DNA of 64,000 bases from Morinoia aosen (lineage: Eukaryota; Arthropoda; Malacostraca; Amphipoda; Talitridae): the NCBI GenBank assembly GCA_030386875.1, contig CM059562.1, forward strand, positions 64,354,201-64,418,200, given 5' to 3'. Positions 48,286 to 60,687 of the stretch are shown one piece after another; position 1 is the stretch's first letter; each line of letters begins with the position of its first letter. A program made the position numbers and the translations under genes. The notes beneath the pieces are model-generated. The model saw only the letters and a list, made by a program, of their open reading frames with translations. It was not told the origin of the DNA and did not search any database.

Positions 48286-48806
48286 TCATTCGATATCGGC
48301 CACAGATTCGTAAGCTCGTGTGTAGAGCATTTGTTGCTCTGCACGCTGTAGCCGCGGCCTCAAAGGCGGCACCTCAATGGCGGTAGCCCCGCGTTCCCAC
48401 CCGTACTGCGATTCCTTATCATCAAACGCAGGCGTAAAAGTAAGGAGAAATTGAGGGCAGCGGCGCGACAAATTGACGCGAAGGCATGAAGTAATATCGA
48501 CGTAAAGATGAGTTGAGGCCAGCTAACAGCCGGGGTAGAGCGCCAGTATCGAGTGGCCATCTCACGTTCACACCAACTACACACCATCGGCGTGAAAATA
48601 GCCACTTTGGCGGTGTAATCTGGCACGCCGGCCGATTGCTCATTGGCAGGATAGCTTTTTGTGGCGTCTTTTTTGGGCCGGAGTTGGACAATGCAACTGC
48701 TCACTCGCACGATCTGCCTCGCTCCAGTGATACCTGCCCACATTGTGACTACAGTAATCGCTAGATTAGCGTGGTCACCGTCGGCTGAACTGATCTTCAT
48801 TGACAA
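48286..48806. other. GC-rich island open on both strands, identity unknown
   Basis: From 48340 to 48790 GC content is visibly higher than in the flanks. - strand frames (148 and 89 residues) and a + strand frame are open together. Two - strand words, CQITPPKWLFSRRWCVVGVN and VRWPLDTGALPRLLAG, look like a translated repeat rather than a host gene. I cannot name an element. Confidence 0.3.
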
Positions 48807-51443
48807 GGTTTTAGAATGCTGCTATTTTTATCAACTCTTCACCAGAGTGAAGCAATCTGCAGTCATGGCACTTAAATGAGGCTGGTATTGTCGTACTTCA
48901 ATTTTTATTTTTATGTTGTGCGTTCAGTTACCAAAAACGCTCAAGAAAAATATCGTAAAGTTTTCGACGCCAATTTAATACGTTGACGGCGTCTGTGTGG
49001 GTGTTAAGGTTGGTTCGGCTTAGTTATAAGTAGCAGAATTGGGAAATCGACTTAACTGCTGGAATACATTTCTATCTTTTCTAAATAGTTCCAATCACCC
49101 TTTCAAAATGTCTAATCTTTCTATCCTATGCAAAGCCTCTAATGAACAAGACCTCCGGTATTTCAGAATCTCTTTATGTATTCACGAATAAATTATCACT
49201 AAATTACGATTTCAGCGAGACTAAATTATTTGTTGGCTTTACTTACTAACTTTAGGTATACTGGGGCGTGCGTGTTAGGTGTGTACACATAAAATGTGTG
49301 CGTGTGCGCGTGTATGTATGGTTTTATACGGCTGATGTACTGTGTGTATTGTATAGGTGCTTGCGTATGGAGCTTTAGTCGCTAGAAAATAATTTTTTTG
49401 TCGTCTTTGTTGTGTATTTTATTCAGGCCTTAAATATCTTATTCATGACTGTGGAAGGCCTGATGTTGCTTAGGCCGTTGAGTTCCGTTTGAGGTGAGCA
49501 AAGCAGCGGCTGTACTTATACTCCTCCTGCGGTTGGTATCGGTGATACGCAGTGGAGGAGTGGGAACTTTTAATTGCATAAATTTACATTGGGACATTTT
49601 AATATTTTATTTTATTTCTTCCAGTACTGAAGATGGAATGATTTCGTTGTGAAACGATTGTGTCAATAAATGTTCGCTACAACGTTTGTTCTTTTTATTT
49701 TGAGAATAAGACTCACTAAGAATCGCCCTATAAGTACTACTATCCTTTCTAAGACATGGGAAAAATATAATTCTAAGATAACATTTTACCTCGCATGATA
49801 ACATTTATTTTTAAAACGATCGTGAAATAGATGAAATGTTATTTCTTTATACTGGTACGTGAATGAGCAATTTACCTATTGGTACCATATGTCCGCATAC
49901 GCTGTCAACGTGCCAACTTTGGCCTTCCTTTTCAACGACGCAACTGGACTTGAGAAAAATCGTTTGCGAAATCAACCCTAAATACATACTGCTGAACGAG
50001 AATCCATGCACTTTCGAATCAAAACGATAGCAGTGACTGAAGCAATACGTTTTCATAGAGCTTACCAAGTTTGACTAACAGAACACTGCTACGGAACTTC
50101 GGTGTTCCCAAGATTGTGGTACTGCAAATATTGTCTATACTTCTACGTGAGAATAACTTCCTGTACATTGTGTCATCTCTGCAACCCATTCCAATCATTG
50201 GGGCTCAGCATATGCAAATATTTCATGTTGAGTTCCTTACAATAGCTGTTTTTTTCGTGATATCGTTGCAAAACTCAAGAATTTTAGATTTAATTCCTAG
50301 TTAAAGCCCAGATTCCGAATAAGCACTGCTTTAGCGTAACTTTACAATTCCCGCGGTATACAAGAATGTCGTAAATGTCGATAAGAAATTTTATTCGTTA
50401 ATCATACTACAAACTAACTCCGGGTATATTTTATAAACCGTCTTCAATCAATTAAACCTATTATCTCTGATGAAAAACTTTCATTGCTATTTTTTCTACT
50501 GAAGTAAAAGGAAAAGAATCATCTAAAGTTACATTGTAATGCCAGCAATCACGAGTGATTTGTAAGATTTCTGGGTCTCCATCAAAATTGGCTGAAATTT
50601 CCGCATGTTACACCACGCAAGTTAGTCACAAATTTCATGTACACTAATTTGGTAAAAATTTATTAATTTTTAAAAAAATAAGATCATAAGGTAAGTGGCA
50701 CTAATTTATATACGCCAGCTTTATGAACTTTTTATATGGTCACATTTACTTTAAAAACATCAAATCGCGTCTCAAATGCAACAGAATCAATTTCAGAAAA
50801 TAATTTTTCCGAAACCCATTTCATTCGATCAATATCATTTGAAGGTAATTGCGATCTCTGCACTGTCAAGCGAAACATTATCTAGGAACAAACGATCTGC
50901 TTTAATTTCTCGGAAAAAGGTATTGAATCGAAGAATCAACGCTTCAGTGATTCCATCGAATAGCAATAAAAGCGATCTTGAGAATAGCGATTAAATATTG
51001 TTTTCCGGTCTGGCTAAGGCATCCTATTCTTTGCAGCAAGAATATTGAAAGGTTTTCTGAATCTAAGCTGCCGCCGACACCTCGGACACAGCCTCCAACC
51101 CTCCCTGTGAGAGCTAGTCGTAACTTTACGACCATTTAGCCCCTAATTTGCCCAGACTCTGGCATTATCTTCTGAGGCACTGATCTAGATTTCTTTCTCA
51201 TTCCGTACATCGTGACCGAAAATGCGAATGATCGTAAATCGCGCCAACACTTTGTGAGTGATAAAGGTGTGGAAAATGTGTATCTTACAGTTCTTATAGA
51301 TCAGATACTAAGACTAATAGTCACGATGCGAGCTGCGAACTGGAGCTCTGCTGCCCTCCAAGTCTCGATAGCGGACATCGCTTCTCGCATCTACGGTCAT
51401 GTCCAGGACTCGCCCTCTCGATTGAGAGATCTTCAAAGGTCGC

Positions 51444-51665
51444 ATGCATATCCAACTAAAAATTGAATTGAACTTGGATGCTAATGAAGCTATCACCGAT
51501 ATTGCCCTCAGACTCGAGAAAAGCGTGGACTCGAAAGATAGAGTTCAGAAATTGATAAACAAAACCTGGATAAGAATTTCGTTTCTTTATCCGCACACGG
51601 CTAGTCGATGGCTCTATTGGTTCATGACATTTGCTGGCAAAGAGCAAGCTTTCAATTTGGAATGA
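51444..51665 (+). CDS. possible small protein or terminal exon
   Basis: From ATG 51444 the frame runs 73 codons: MHIQLKIELNLDANEAITDI, then ALRLEKSVDSKDRVQKLINK and a hydrophobic, aromatic region (ISFLYPHTASRWLYWFMTFA) ending EQAFNLE. The first half reads like an amphipathic helix. A TGA lies just upstream, so the ATG or a splice would set the start. The opposite strand is also open (51456-51743), which weakens the call. No family recognised. Confidence 0.27.
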   Translation: MHIQLKIELNLDANEAITDIALRLEKSVDSKDRVQKLINKTWIRISFLYPHTASRWLYWFMTFAGKEQAFNLE

Positions 51666-52748
51666 ACCGCAATTTCTTCTTTCTAATTCAAAATGTTTGG
51701 AAAATTGAGTTATAAGACAAATTTGTGTCATTTTCGACAGCATTTTCTAACTGAAGGGTTTTCTTGACTTGAGACTTCTCTCACCAGGATTTATAAAAAA
51801 ATGGAGTCTTTGCACTACATCATTAATTTCAAGTACTGTAAGCATAAGATTATCCCAAATATAATTAAAATTGAGGAAATCTAAGAATTGCAGTCTCAGT
51901 TTAATGAAATCAAAGTTCTCCATAAATGACTAAAAACGATCTTCCTGATAAATAAAAAGGTATCATCTCTAGGATACGAAACTTGAACCAAAAAAATTCA
52001 CGAAGTATAACAGTTCAGCATCAGCCTGTATCCTTTATTTTTGTCCATACACTTGCAGTGTGAAAAGGAGCAGATAGGTTGCTGGTTTAAAAATTTCTGT
52101 TTATTGAATGATTTTGCTTATCTGAATGCAAAGTCTACATACTGACTTTTAAAACATAAGATTAAAAATCATCTAATATTTGTATTCATAAATTATCTAG
52201 AATATTTTAATCACACTTCAATGTGTCGCTTGACGTTGATGGATTTAAAAGCACATTTTTTAAGACTCCATGAGCGAGCGCCAAACACGAATATTCATTT
52301 TCTTAGGGTTAGTGTTGATGAAAGGTAAAGGTTAAGTCAGGCAGGCTTTAAACTGGAAGTAGAAATAACGTTTAGCTTCAGGTTGACCAGTTTGACAAAG
52401 GTTGTTAGGATTACGAAAAAACAATGAAAGAAATCATGAAAATAATTCCTCAGGTCAAGCCAGCATAAGAGCACACCTGTGATTTTTTTTCCTTTTGTTT
52501 ATACTTTAGTTAGAATGAGCATTGACAATGCTTTTTAAAAATGTGATGATTTTAAAACCCAACTCCATTCCATCAAGCTCTTAGACTGCGTGCTATCAGT
52601 TCTTCAAAATGCCAACCTGAGGAAACATGAGCAGACACCGCTGGAGGTGGGCACCAGCCGCTCTCCACCGGAGCTCCAAGCGATGATCTTGAATGAAGGC
52701 CAAGGATGATGGCAATCAAAAGCTGAGCGCGAGCAGGCATGCACTCAC

Positions 52749-52900
52749 ATCTTCTCATTTTGTAATTGGAAACAGTGATTTTTGACACGATCAGGTCGTT
52801 GCCATGCGGTGTCGTGACTGAGGCGAGCGGTGACAGTTCAAGGGGACACTCGGAGCTGCCCTCGTCCGCCGCGGGGGGAGTTGGCGTGATAATCTCCGAG
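52749..52900 (-). CDS. candidate internal exon of an unrecognised gene
   Basis: On the - strand a long pyrimidine tract and acceptor (TTTTTTACTTGTATTTCAG) precede 52900, and a consensus donor (AGAT/GTGAGT) follows 52749. The exon is 152 bases and only one of three frames is open. It encodes EIITPTPPAADEGSSECPLE, then LSPLASVTTPHGNDLIVSKI and TVSNYKMRR. The Pro/Ala/Glu-rich start suggests a linker. Entry phase is 2, exit phase 1. It is GC-rich relative to its flanks. No family recognised and no partner exon found nearby. Confidence 0.42.
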
Positions 52901-55832
52901 CTGAAATACAAGTAAAAAATTTCAAGGTTTACCGCGTTAAATATTTCTTTCGTGTTTCCGCCTACAGGAAGATAGTCCGATTATTCAGAATCATCTCGCA
53001 CAATTGTGAAATATATTGCACAACACAGACTTCGTTCACATTGTTGGTGACTCAGGTGATTTTTCAGTAAACGTCACCTGATCCTACTAATCTGATATTA
53101 TTTTAGCTAGATTTAACCCTGAGGCCACTTGTTGAAACCGAAAGTGATGATCAAAAGGCCTCATTTGTTCGCTGCATGTGAAGTCTATCCCTGAAACGCT
53201 CTCAATAAGCTGTTCACATTTTTGACCCTTTATTTCTTAAATAAACTTTGCTACACATAAACCGTTTTAGAAAAAGTTATGGACGGTGGGAAATAAAGGA
53301 GTACACATAAGGTAGTAATTTGTAATTTATACAATACATGTATTAGATGTTGAAAATGTTATGATCGATGTTTTAACGTGTTCGGACTGATTCACGGAGT
53401 TTATTCGTTGTATTATATTTAATGAGATCAGAGGAAATGGGTTGAAAAGACAGATTATTAAAAAGTACAAAGATTACTCCGACTATTTTGTCTTCATTGA
53501 ATCGTGGTTTGTTCTTTTATTGCATGTTTTCCATCTGATTTTTCATACTAAAACCCTGAAAAACTGTTTTGGTGAACAAATTCAAATCAAAAATATGATA
53601 ACAATATTATTCGCAGGAAACTAGAAACTGAACTACAGTCTCCCTAAAAAATATACAACTGAACGCAATACCCAAAACCATGACAACACGACGCCCGGAG
53701 GAAATAATCGTGATACGCATCATTAACTCAGCAACTTCTGGGCGTTTTCTCAAGAGGGAAACTTTTCGTAGACGATCGTTAAGGGCGAGTAAAAATACTT
53801 ACTCGCTCCCAAAGTAGCAATTTTCAAAGCTCACTCCGCGTTATCCGGTACGACATCCAGAACGCAATTCTCACAATTTCGAAAGAAACTGTATCTTGTG
53901 AACATAAAGATAACAATGATTGTTTCCATCCTATAGGCAGGTGCTTTAAACCCACTGCGCGATTACAAAGTAAAAAGCGAAGGCACTTCGGTATTTTGTG
54001 TATAATTGGCGCAAGAGAAATCATTCAAAAACCATTCAAAGCTTTTTATGTTCGAATGATGATCCACTTTGGACGTTTTTAAAAGCGCAATGAAATGAAA
54101 ATCTCTCCGTGGCAACCACAAAAGAATGAAGTTCAGCCTCTTCTTAGACGACATGGTTTGTTTGAACAAACCTGCCCCATTTTGGCTGATACTAGTTTCT
54201 CCAATGCAGATTAAAGAAGACTCGCATGCTAAGTAAATGTTGAACTGAAGCATAAAGGTTTGAGTGGGTATTTGTTTGTATGCAGCGAGGGCAATCCTTC
54301 TGTGCTGTGAGCACCCGAAGCAAGGCGTCTGTTTTCCATAATGCGCGCACAAACAAAGCCACAGAAATAGAGATGAGCGCCGACTGCTCTTAGTATTCAT
54401 AAGTTAAGTGAAGTGCTGTTCGCCATGACGGACGGTGATCCTAATGAAGGCCTCACGCTATGCTTTTGTTTCGGTACACCAAGGCTGCTCCTGTTCTTGC
54501 GAGCTAGCCAACTTTTCTTTAAAGTTCTGCCGCTCGAGAGCTCAATTCTTTGCGGGCAACCGCCTCAAAAATAGCATACGCTACGTTGTCGATACCATCT
54601 AACGTTGTCTGCCTGGTGCATCTATTGGCCACAGAATCGTGGGATCGTCTTCATTCCCTTTCATTCGTGAATTCATTTTTTAGATCAACTAGATAGAATA
54701 TCCTTGAAAATAGCTTGACGCACTACAATGAAAAATAAAAAGCAAAACCGTTCGTTATTTTTTCAATAAGAGTTTCCATTTCATGTAGCATGAAACTGAT
54801 GATAATACTTTAAAGTCTATTTAAAAACTTCAATGTTATGATTATGTTCACCAAGGCGGTAGGCACACCTGCTATAAATTTTTCAAAACTCTTAATAAAA
54901 AGATGGATGCCTTTTGAAAAATGATACGCAATGATCCCTCCATTCCTACTAATCGCGTTCAAAAACACTGCATAAAAATGCTAAATATTATTAACAGATC
55001 CTCGCAGTTCGTTCCATCAGGTTGGGCCCGAAGATATTACTTTCCGGCCCCGAAATAACACGTGATATATATTTGGCAACTGTCATATCTATATATTCGT
55101 TAACTTATAGGAAGCTGCAATCACGGCTGGCAGAAATAAATGCCAAATATTTTATAAATATTCTAGATGTAATAGGTCCCTAATTCTAATTCTACCTGCA
55201 GTACCTTCTCCGTAGCATAAATTTAAGCATGTTGCAACACCTGCATTAGTTTAATGTTCAATGTATCAAACTTCACTGTGAAATATTCATCAAAATATTC
55301 ACTTCTGTCTCACCCAGGTGCGAGATATCATGCAGAAACATCACCGTCCAATTTCTGTGATCTTTCCTCCTCCGTCTCCACACAGGAGATTATAACTTTC
55401 ATTAATTTTGCGAGGCGTTTAGCATGTAAGCTGAACTGTGTAATAATAAGAACTTTACCACAAGTTTCCTTGCATTCCAAATAGCGCATGTTTTGTGGTG
55501 CATTTTTTATGAATACTGTTCAGCATAATACTCAAAAACTAACGTGCAGTAGTACTGATAATTCTCAAGAATATGTTGTGATGTATGAGATGCCTTTACT
55601 TTCCAAGTAATTCAATCAGCCTCGTATTTCCTCCTATGAAATAGTTATTGATAGTGTTTAATTCATTTTACGAATCAAATGATGGGCAGACATATTTTTA
55701 TTCCACGTTAATTTGGTAGCTTATAATAAATGAGGGATGAGAAGAGTTTCGTTCAAATGCATAAAAAATTTCTCATGTACTCAGCTTCGGTACACTTACA
55801 GTCAACGTGTTATAGAAGTGGGCAGGCGATAC
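52901..55832. other. no gene supported
   Basis: - strand frame 53963-54400 (145 residues) and + frame 55254-55484 have no recognisable domain. No arrays or element ends seen. Confidence 0.4.
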
Positions 55833-56518
55833 TGGGTATCTTCTACAGGCAATGCCAGGTATCGAAGTATTTTCCGTACTCGACAGGCAATGCCAGGTAT
55901 CAAAGTACCTTCCGTTCTCGACAGGCAATGCCAGGTATCGAAGTACTTTCCGTGCTCAACAGGCAATGCCAGGTATCGAAGTATCTTCCGTGCTCGACAG
56001 GCAATGTCAGGTATCGAAGTACCTTCCTTTCTCGACAGGAATGCCAGGTATCGAAGTACCTTCCGTGCTCGACAGGCAATGCCAGGTATCGAAATACCTT
56101 CCGTGCTCGACAGGCAATGCCAGGTATCGAAGTACCTTCCGTTCTCGACAGGCAATGCCAGGTATCGAAGTACCTTCCGTTCTCGACAGGCAATGCCAGG
56201 TATCGAAGTACCTTCCGTTCTCGACAGGCAATGCCAGGTATCGAAGTACCTTCCGTTCTCGACAGGCAATGCCAGGTATCGAAGTACCTTCCGTTCTCGA
56301 CAGGCAATGCCAGGTATCGAAGTACCTTCCGTTCTCGACAGGCAATGCCAGGTATCGAAGTACCTTCCGTTCTCGACAGGCAATGCCAGGTATCGAAGTA
56401 CCTTCCGTTCTCGACAGGCAATGCCAGTTATCGAAGTATCTTCCGTGCTCAACAGGCAATGCCAGGTATCGAAGTACTTTCCGTGCTCAACAGGCAACGC
56501 CAGATATTGAAGTATCTT
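55833..56518. repeat. 38-bp minisatellite, about 18 copies
   Basis: The unit CAGGCAATGCCAGGTATCGA then AGTACCTTCCGTTCTCGA repeats across 686 bases. Central units (about 56110-56410) are identical, while edge units carry ATTTTCC, GTGCTCAA and other changes, as expected when an array expands from the middle. A single-base loss near 56037 shifts the frame. Both strands lack stops, so the long predicted proteins here are not genes. Confidence 0.97.
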
Positions 56519-58023
56519 TATTTTAAAATGCTCAGATTTGGTAATTTCAACTTGGAAAAGTTAAACGCAGCGTCGACAGGAAAGCTTTCACAGCCGATTG
56601 CACCACAGCAACGCTGTAAATTGCTAGGATATCTGAACATCAAAGCACAAATATTTCAATTGCACACACAAGCACTGCCCTGAAAGTCGTTCTCCGTCCT
56701 AGCTCTGCTGAACGTCCCTCGACTCGAGCAGTACGAGGGCCTGAATGGACTAGTTTTGCCCAAAATGTTTCATATTGGCCTTTCTTCAAGAAAAGTTAGT
56801 ACATAAGAGAAGTCAGCACCTGGCGACCATCCAGTGTTCGCCGGCACTAAGTCGCCATTGTGAAAGAAATTCATTTAAGGAAAAAGAAGAATTGAATAAA
56901 TTTACCTAAAAAATAAGGCCAATCCTGCAAATTGGCAACCTACATACCACCCGTGAGGTCAACACAGAAATACACAGATCGTTCCTCGGCAGTAGCCCCA
57001 CGACGAGCAACTTTCTTTCAATATTTCCTACAATAAATTATTACTTACACTTCATTGTCTTTATGTCTTCTTCGTTTGCAAGCTCCATGATTTTCTGAGT
57101 CTCTACAATTTAAGCATGATTTAGAACGGAGCAATATTTCAGGAAAATTCACTCTATCGTCCCAATTAACTTCATGAGTCTAGTATCCATATCACGAATA
57201 ATTAATAAAGACTGGAGCGTGAGGGCAGTTAACCTCTGAACCCTTCATTATGAGGTCGATGGAACTCTTAGGGGAGCGCGCCCCGCCCCTTCGCTCTCGT
57301 GATAGCGAACCCAGTCCCTTCAGCTGGTGCCACTCATCATCAACTTTACGTTCAATTCAAAACTCTTTCACGATTTTCTAATTTAATCCCGTTCAGTGAT
57401 GATAATTTCCAGCCCTGAAGTGGACATTTTGTCTCACCTCTTGTGTCTTTGTGTGGAAGGTCATGCTCGAAAAATCGCGGTTTCTCCTGATTGAAGTGTC
57501 AATCTTGGCGTTCAAATAAAAGTGATCTGAGATCGACGAACTTGAAAGGTCAGTCAAGTTTCGTCATGACAGATTTAGTTCGCCTGCCCTCTAGTGATTG
57601 AGGTAATTCTATTCCAGAAACATAAACATACTCAGACACGATCAAGTTCATGACTACAGTATCTAGAGAATGTGAGATTAGAGAAGTGAGAGAAAATCTT
57701 CTCTAATAGCGCAGTGAAACCATCAAAAATAAGGGTGTGAAACCAATATGTGTTCAAAGAGACTTCCCTCGAGGTTGAGTTCAATTATCTCGACATCACA
57801 GCGACATAAAATCAAAAGCACAAATTTCAATTCCTGATTGCTGTCGACGGAGCAGATCATCAGGAATACTCATTTGTTAGCTCCATTTTACCTAAATAAA
57901 CGGAGCGTGGCATGCGAGAGTGCGGAGGCGATAGCGCGGCCTCTCGTTTAGGAGCGGCACATCAGCGCGAGAACTTCAGGAATGCACTTTTCACGAGCTG
58001 AGGTGAGCGATGGCCGACCTCAC
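56519..58023. other. no gene supported up to the assembly gap
   Basis: Short frames only. GC content rises from about 57900 to the gap. Confidence 0.45.
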
Positions 58024-58523
58024 NNNNNNNNNNNNNNNNNNNNNNNNNNNNNNNNNNNNNNNNNNNNNNNNNNNNNNNNNNNNNNNNNNNNNNNNNNNNN
58101 NNNNNNNNNNNNNNNNNNNNNNNNNNNNNNNNNNNNNNNNNNNNNNNNNNNNNNNNNNNNNNNNNNNNNNNNNNNNNNNNNNNNNNNNNNNNNNNNNNNN
58201 NNNNNNNNNNNNNNNNNNNNNNNNNNNNNNNNNNNNNNNNNNNNNNNNNNNNNNNNNNNNNNNNNNNNNNNNNNNNNNNNNNNNNNNNNNNNNNNNNNNN
58301 NNNNNNNNNNNNNNNNNNNNNNNNNNNNNNNNNNNNNNNNNNNNNNNNNNNNNNNNNNNNNNNNNNNNNNNNNNNNNNNNNNNNNNNNNNNNNNNNNNNN
58401 NNNNNNNNNNNNNNNNNNNNNNNNNNNNNNNNNNNNNNNNNNNNNNNNNNNNNNNNNNNNNNNNNNNNNNNNNNNNNNNNNNNNNNNNNNNNNNNNNNNN
58501 NNNNNNNNNNNNNNNNNNNNNNN
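58024..58523. other. assembly gap (500 N)
   Basis: Exactly 500 undetermined bases, a conventional placeholder length, so the true size is unknown. Open frames that cross it are meaningless. Confidence 1.
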
Positions 58524-58645
58524 GAACATCCGCCCTTATATTTGAGTGCAAAATTGTTTTGTGGAGCTGTCAGTCCCACGCTCCGTATGTATGGACGACG
58601 GCCGTGTGGCGCGACGCAAGGCCGCTGTGAGGAAGTAGCGCACTT

Positions 58646-58802
58646 CACACGTCGGAGTGTGCCGCACCACACACGCCGGAGTGTGACGCACCACACACGC
58701 CGGAGTGTGACGCACCACACATGCCGGAGTGTGACGCACCACACACGCCGGAGTGTGACGCACCACACACGCCGGAGTGTGACGCACCAGACACGCCGGA
58801 GT
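58646..58802. repeat. 24-bp tandem repeat, six to seven copies
   Basis: The unit ACACGCCGGAGTGTGACGCA plus CCAC repeats to 58802 with few changes. ACAC..GTGT within each unit can self-pair. It begins about 120 bases after the gap, so the array or a related one may extend into it. Confidence 0.95.
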
Positions 58803-58989
58803 TAGAGTGGGACGTGTTTGTAGTAATTTTTGTGAAACAGACACCCCCATCCAGTTAGCGTGTTGGAGACAACAGATATTAGAGTGAGTGTTGTGTTTAG
58901 TGGTGGCTGTGTTGTTGGTGGGGCGTGTTGCGCCCCCTGCTTCTTTTGTGACTGGTGGTGTTGGTGCAGGTGTTGGTGCTGATGCATGT

Positions 58990-59046
58990 ACAGGTGCAGG
59001 CAGGTGCAGGTGCAAGTGCAGGTGCAGGTGCAGATACAGGTGTAGG
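58990..59046 (+). repeat. (CAGGTG)n hexamer repeat
   Basis: CAGGTGCAGG words run with minor variants (CAAGTG, CAGATA). A looser GGTGTTGGTGCAGGTG stretch precedes it. Confidence 0.9.
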
Positions 59047-59124
59047 AACAACTCCTGTTTCCCCCGCCTAAAGGTGAGGGCATGAAGCGCAAAGAGCGGC
59101 ACAGGGCAGCAGGGCTGCAACAGC

Positions 59125-59202
59125 GCCGCGTTTGCCCGCCGCGCCGCGGCAAACGTTTGCTCGCCGCGCCGCGTTTGCCCGCTGCCACCCAGCGGTGGCA
59201 GC
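59125..59202. repeat. GC-rich palindromic cluster
   Basis: GCCGCGTTTGCCCGCC occurs twice, 39 bases apart, with an inverted CGCGGCAAACG between them. It is followed by TGCCACCCAGCGGTGGCA (about 59183-59200), a 6-bp stem with a 6-base loop. Strong secondary structure is expected. Confidence 0.8.
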
Positions 59203-59494
59203 CTCACCCTCCTCTGCGGCCTGGCACACGGGGCCGTGCTAATTGATGGGGGACGGGCAGTAAACGCAGCCGCTTCTAATGTTTCATTGTTCTGATCGAT
59301 GTCTTTGAAATAGTTCAGTTCCGTGCATTCATATTCTACAGTTTTTTAATTCGAATTTTGCAGTGTGATTATGATGCAAAAAATTCAAATTTCAACATCT
59401 GGATTTGAATTTGAACGTTTTTTTTAATAGCATCTGTTAAATCTGTCTAATTGAGATGCGAAAGGATTGTTCGAAAATAAAGTGGCGGATAAAT

Positions 59495-59707
59495 TTAGCC
59501 ACGTTCAAAAGTCGTTTGCTGTGTATGGGCGTTGTACATCTGTTCCAGGACAGCAAAATATGAGAAGAGTTCATTCCTGTGCACCTTTCGACGTAAATTG
59601 ACGTTTCCTAATTGTTGGAGTCGAATTTCCATTCGATGAGACACATCGAATGCGTTGATTGTTGTCATTGTTGCCGTACTGAGCGCAACGAAGAAATCCC
59701 GCTTCAT
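59495..59707 (-). CDS. possible small protein, 70 residues
   Basis: The frame opens at ATG 59707 right after an in-frame TGA and runs 70 codons to TAA: MKRDFFVALSTATMTTINAF, then DVSHRMEIRLQQLGNVNLRR and a helical tail with FSYFAVLEQMYNAHTQQT. Composition is protein-like and hydrophilic. No domain recognised, no promoter or splice context seen. Confidence 0.28.
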   Translation of the reverse strand: MKRDFFVALSTATMTTINAFDVSHRMEIRLQQLGNVNLRRKVHRNELFSYFAVLEQMYNAHTQQTTFERG

Positions 59708-60590
59708 TCAGCCTCAACGGCACACGCAGAGCTACGAAGGAATCAATTGATCAGACAGCGGAGTGGTGAATTTACTTCCGCAGTGCTGATGGTTGATGGC
59801 GGTGTATGTGCATTTCACTGAGCTGTTTCATGCCTTGACAAAGTGCAAATTTTAATTCCCGGAATTTTAAATACAGAGCTATTTTTTGCGGAGTATGAAA
59901 ACTTTGTGCTATGCCACTGGTAGCATTATGTGTTATAGAGAAATAACCTAATAAATAGGTCGGACTTTGAAGCGTTTTCCTTTGCGTCAACAAATCGGTA
60001 CAACTCGTCATGTTCAACTTCTCTGAAATGTGTACACAATCGCAACAATAGCGAAACATGCACTCTGTACATTAATCAAAATAGACAGGCATGTATGTTG
60101 CAGTACATGTATGATACTTAAAAATCATTCGTTTGATCTCCTATCCATTATCAAAAGCATCATATTTGTGGATATCCTCGTAAAAATCACGAACGCTCCA
60201 GATAAGCTGGAACACGCCCATCCAAATGCCGCTCGGAATCCGGCCAGAAAGTGCGTCTGAACGCCTCGTGAACCTTCATGCAAGTTAAGGCCCTGTTCCT
60301 CAGCTCGAGCGTAATCCCGGACTTTTAAGTCTCGGCTTATAAGGGCCCCCTAACTTGCGACCCGCAATAAAGCGCTTCATTCCGCATAATAACGCGACTC
60401 TGCCTGGCGCTCTGTGACTTGCAGCGCTGGTCATGCGCGCACTGACAACGAGGGTCTTGCAACATCGCTTGGTCATGTCGTTACACGGCTGCTACTGCGT
60501 CGTAGTGCTCAGGTGATGAAACCGCGTGCTGCAACTACTCAATAAAACGGATATGTGCTACAATATTCAAATTCTAAACTTTTTACACAG

Positions 60591-60687
60591 GTTATCATGG
60601 AATATTCACATCGAATCAACCGAGTGCATGGGTCATAGTTCAACAAAGTACGAACGTACCCCGTACAATGCATGTCCTCGGCTGAGA
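60591..60687 (+). CDS. weak candidate exon
   Basis: Acceptor CTTTTTACACAG precedes it and donor CTGAGA/GTGAGC follows. It is 97 bases, open in one frame reading LSWNIHIESTECMGHSSTKY, then ERTPYNACPRLR (entry phase 2, exit 0). Two Cys in a PAN-like context, but too short to assign. Confidence 0.22.

Noticed and set aside
55730..56683. Long repeat proteins on both strands
   Set aside because: Products of the 38-bp minisatellite, open on both strands.
57962..59207. Open frames crossing or bordering the N gap
   Set aside because: N bases contain no information, and the remainder is 24-bp repeat translation.
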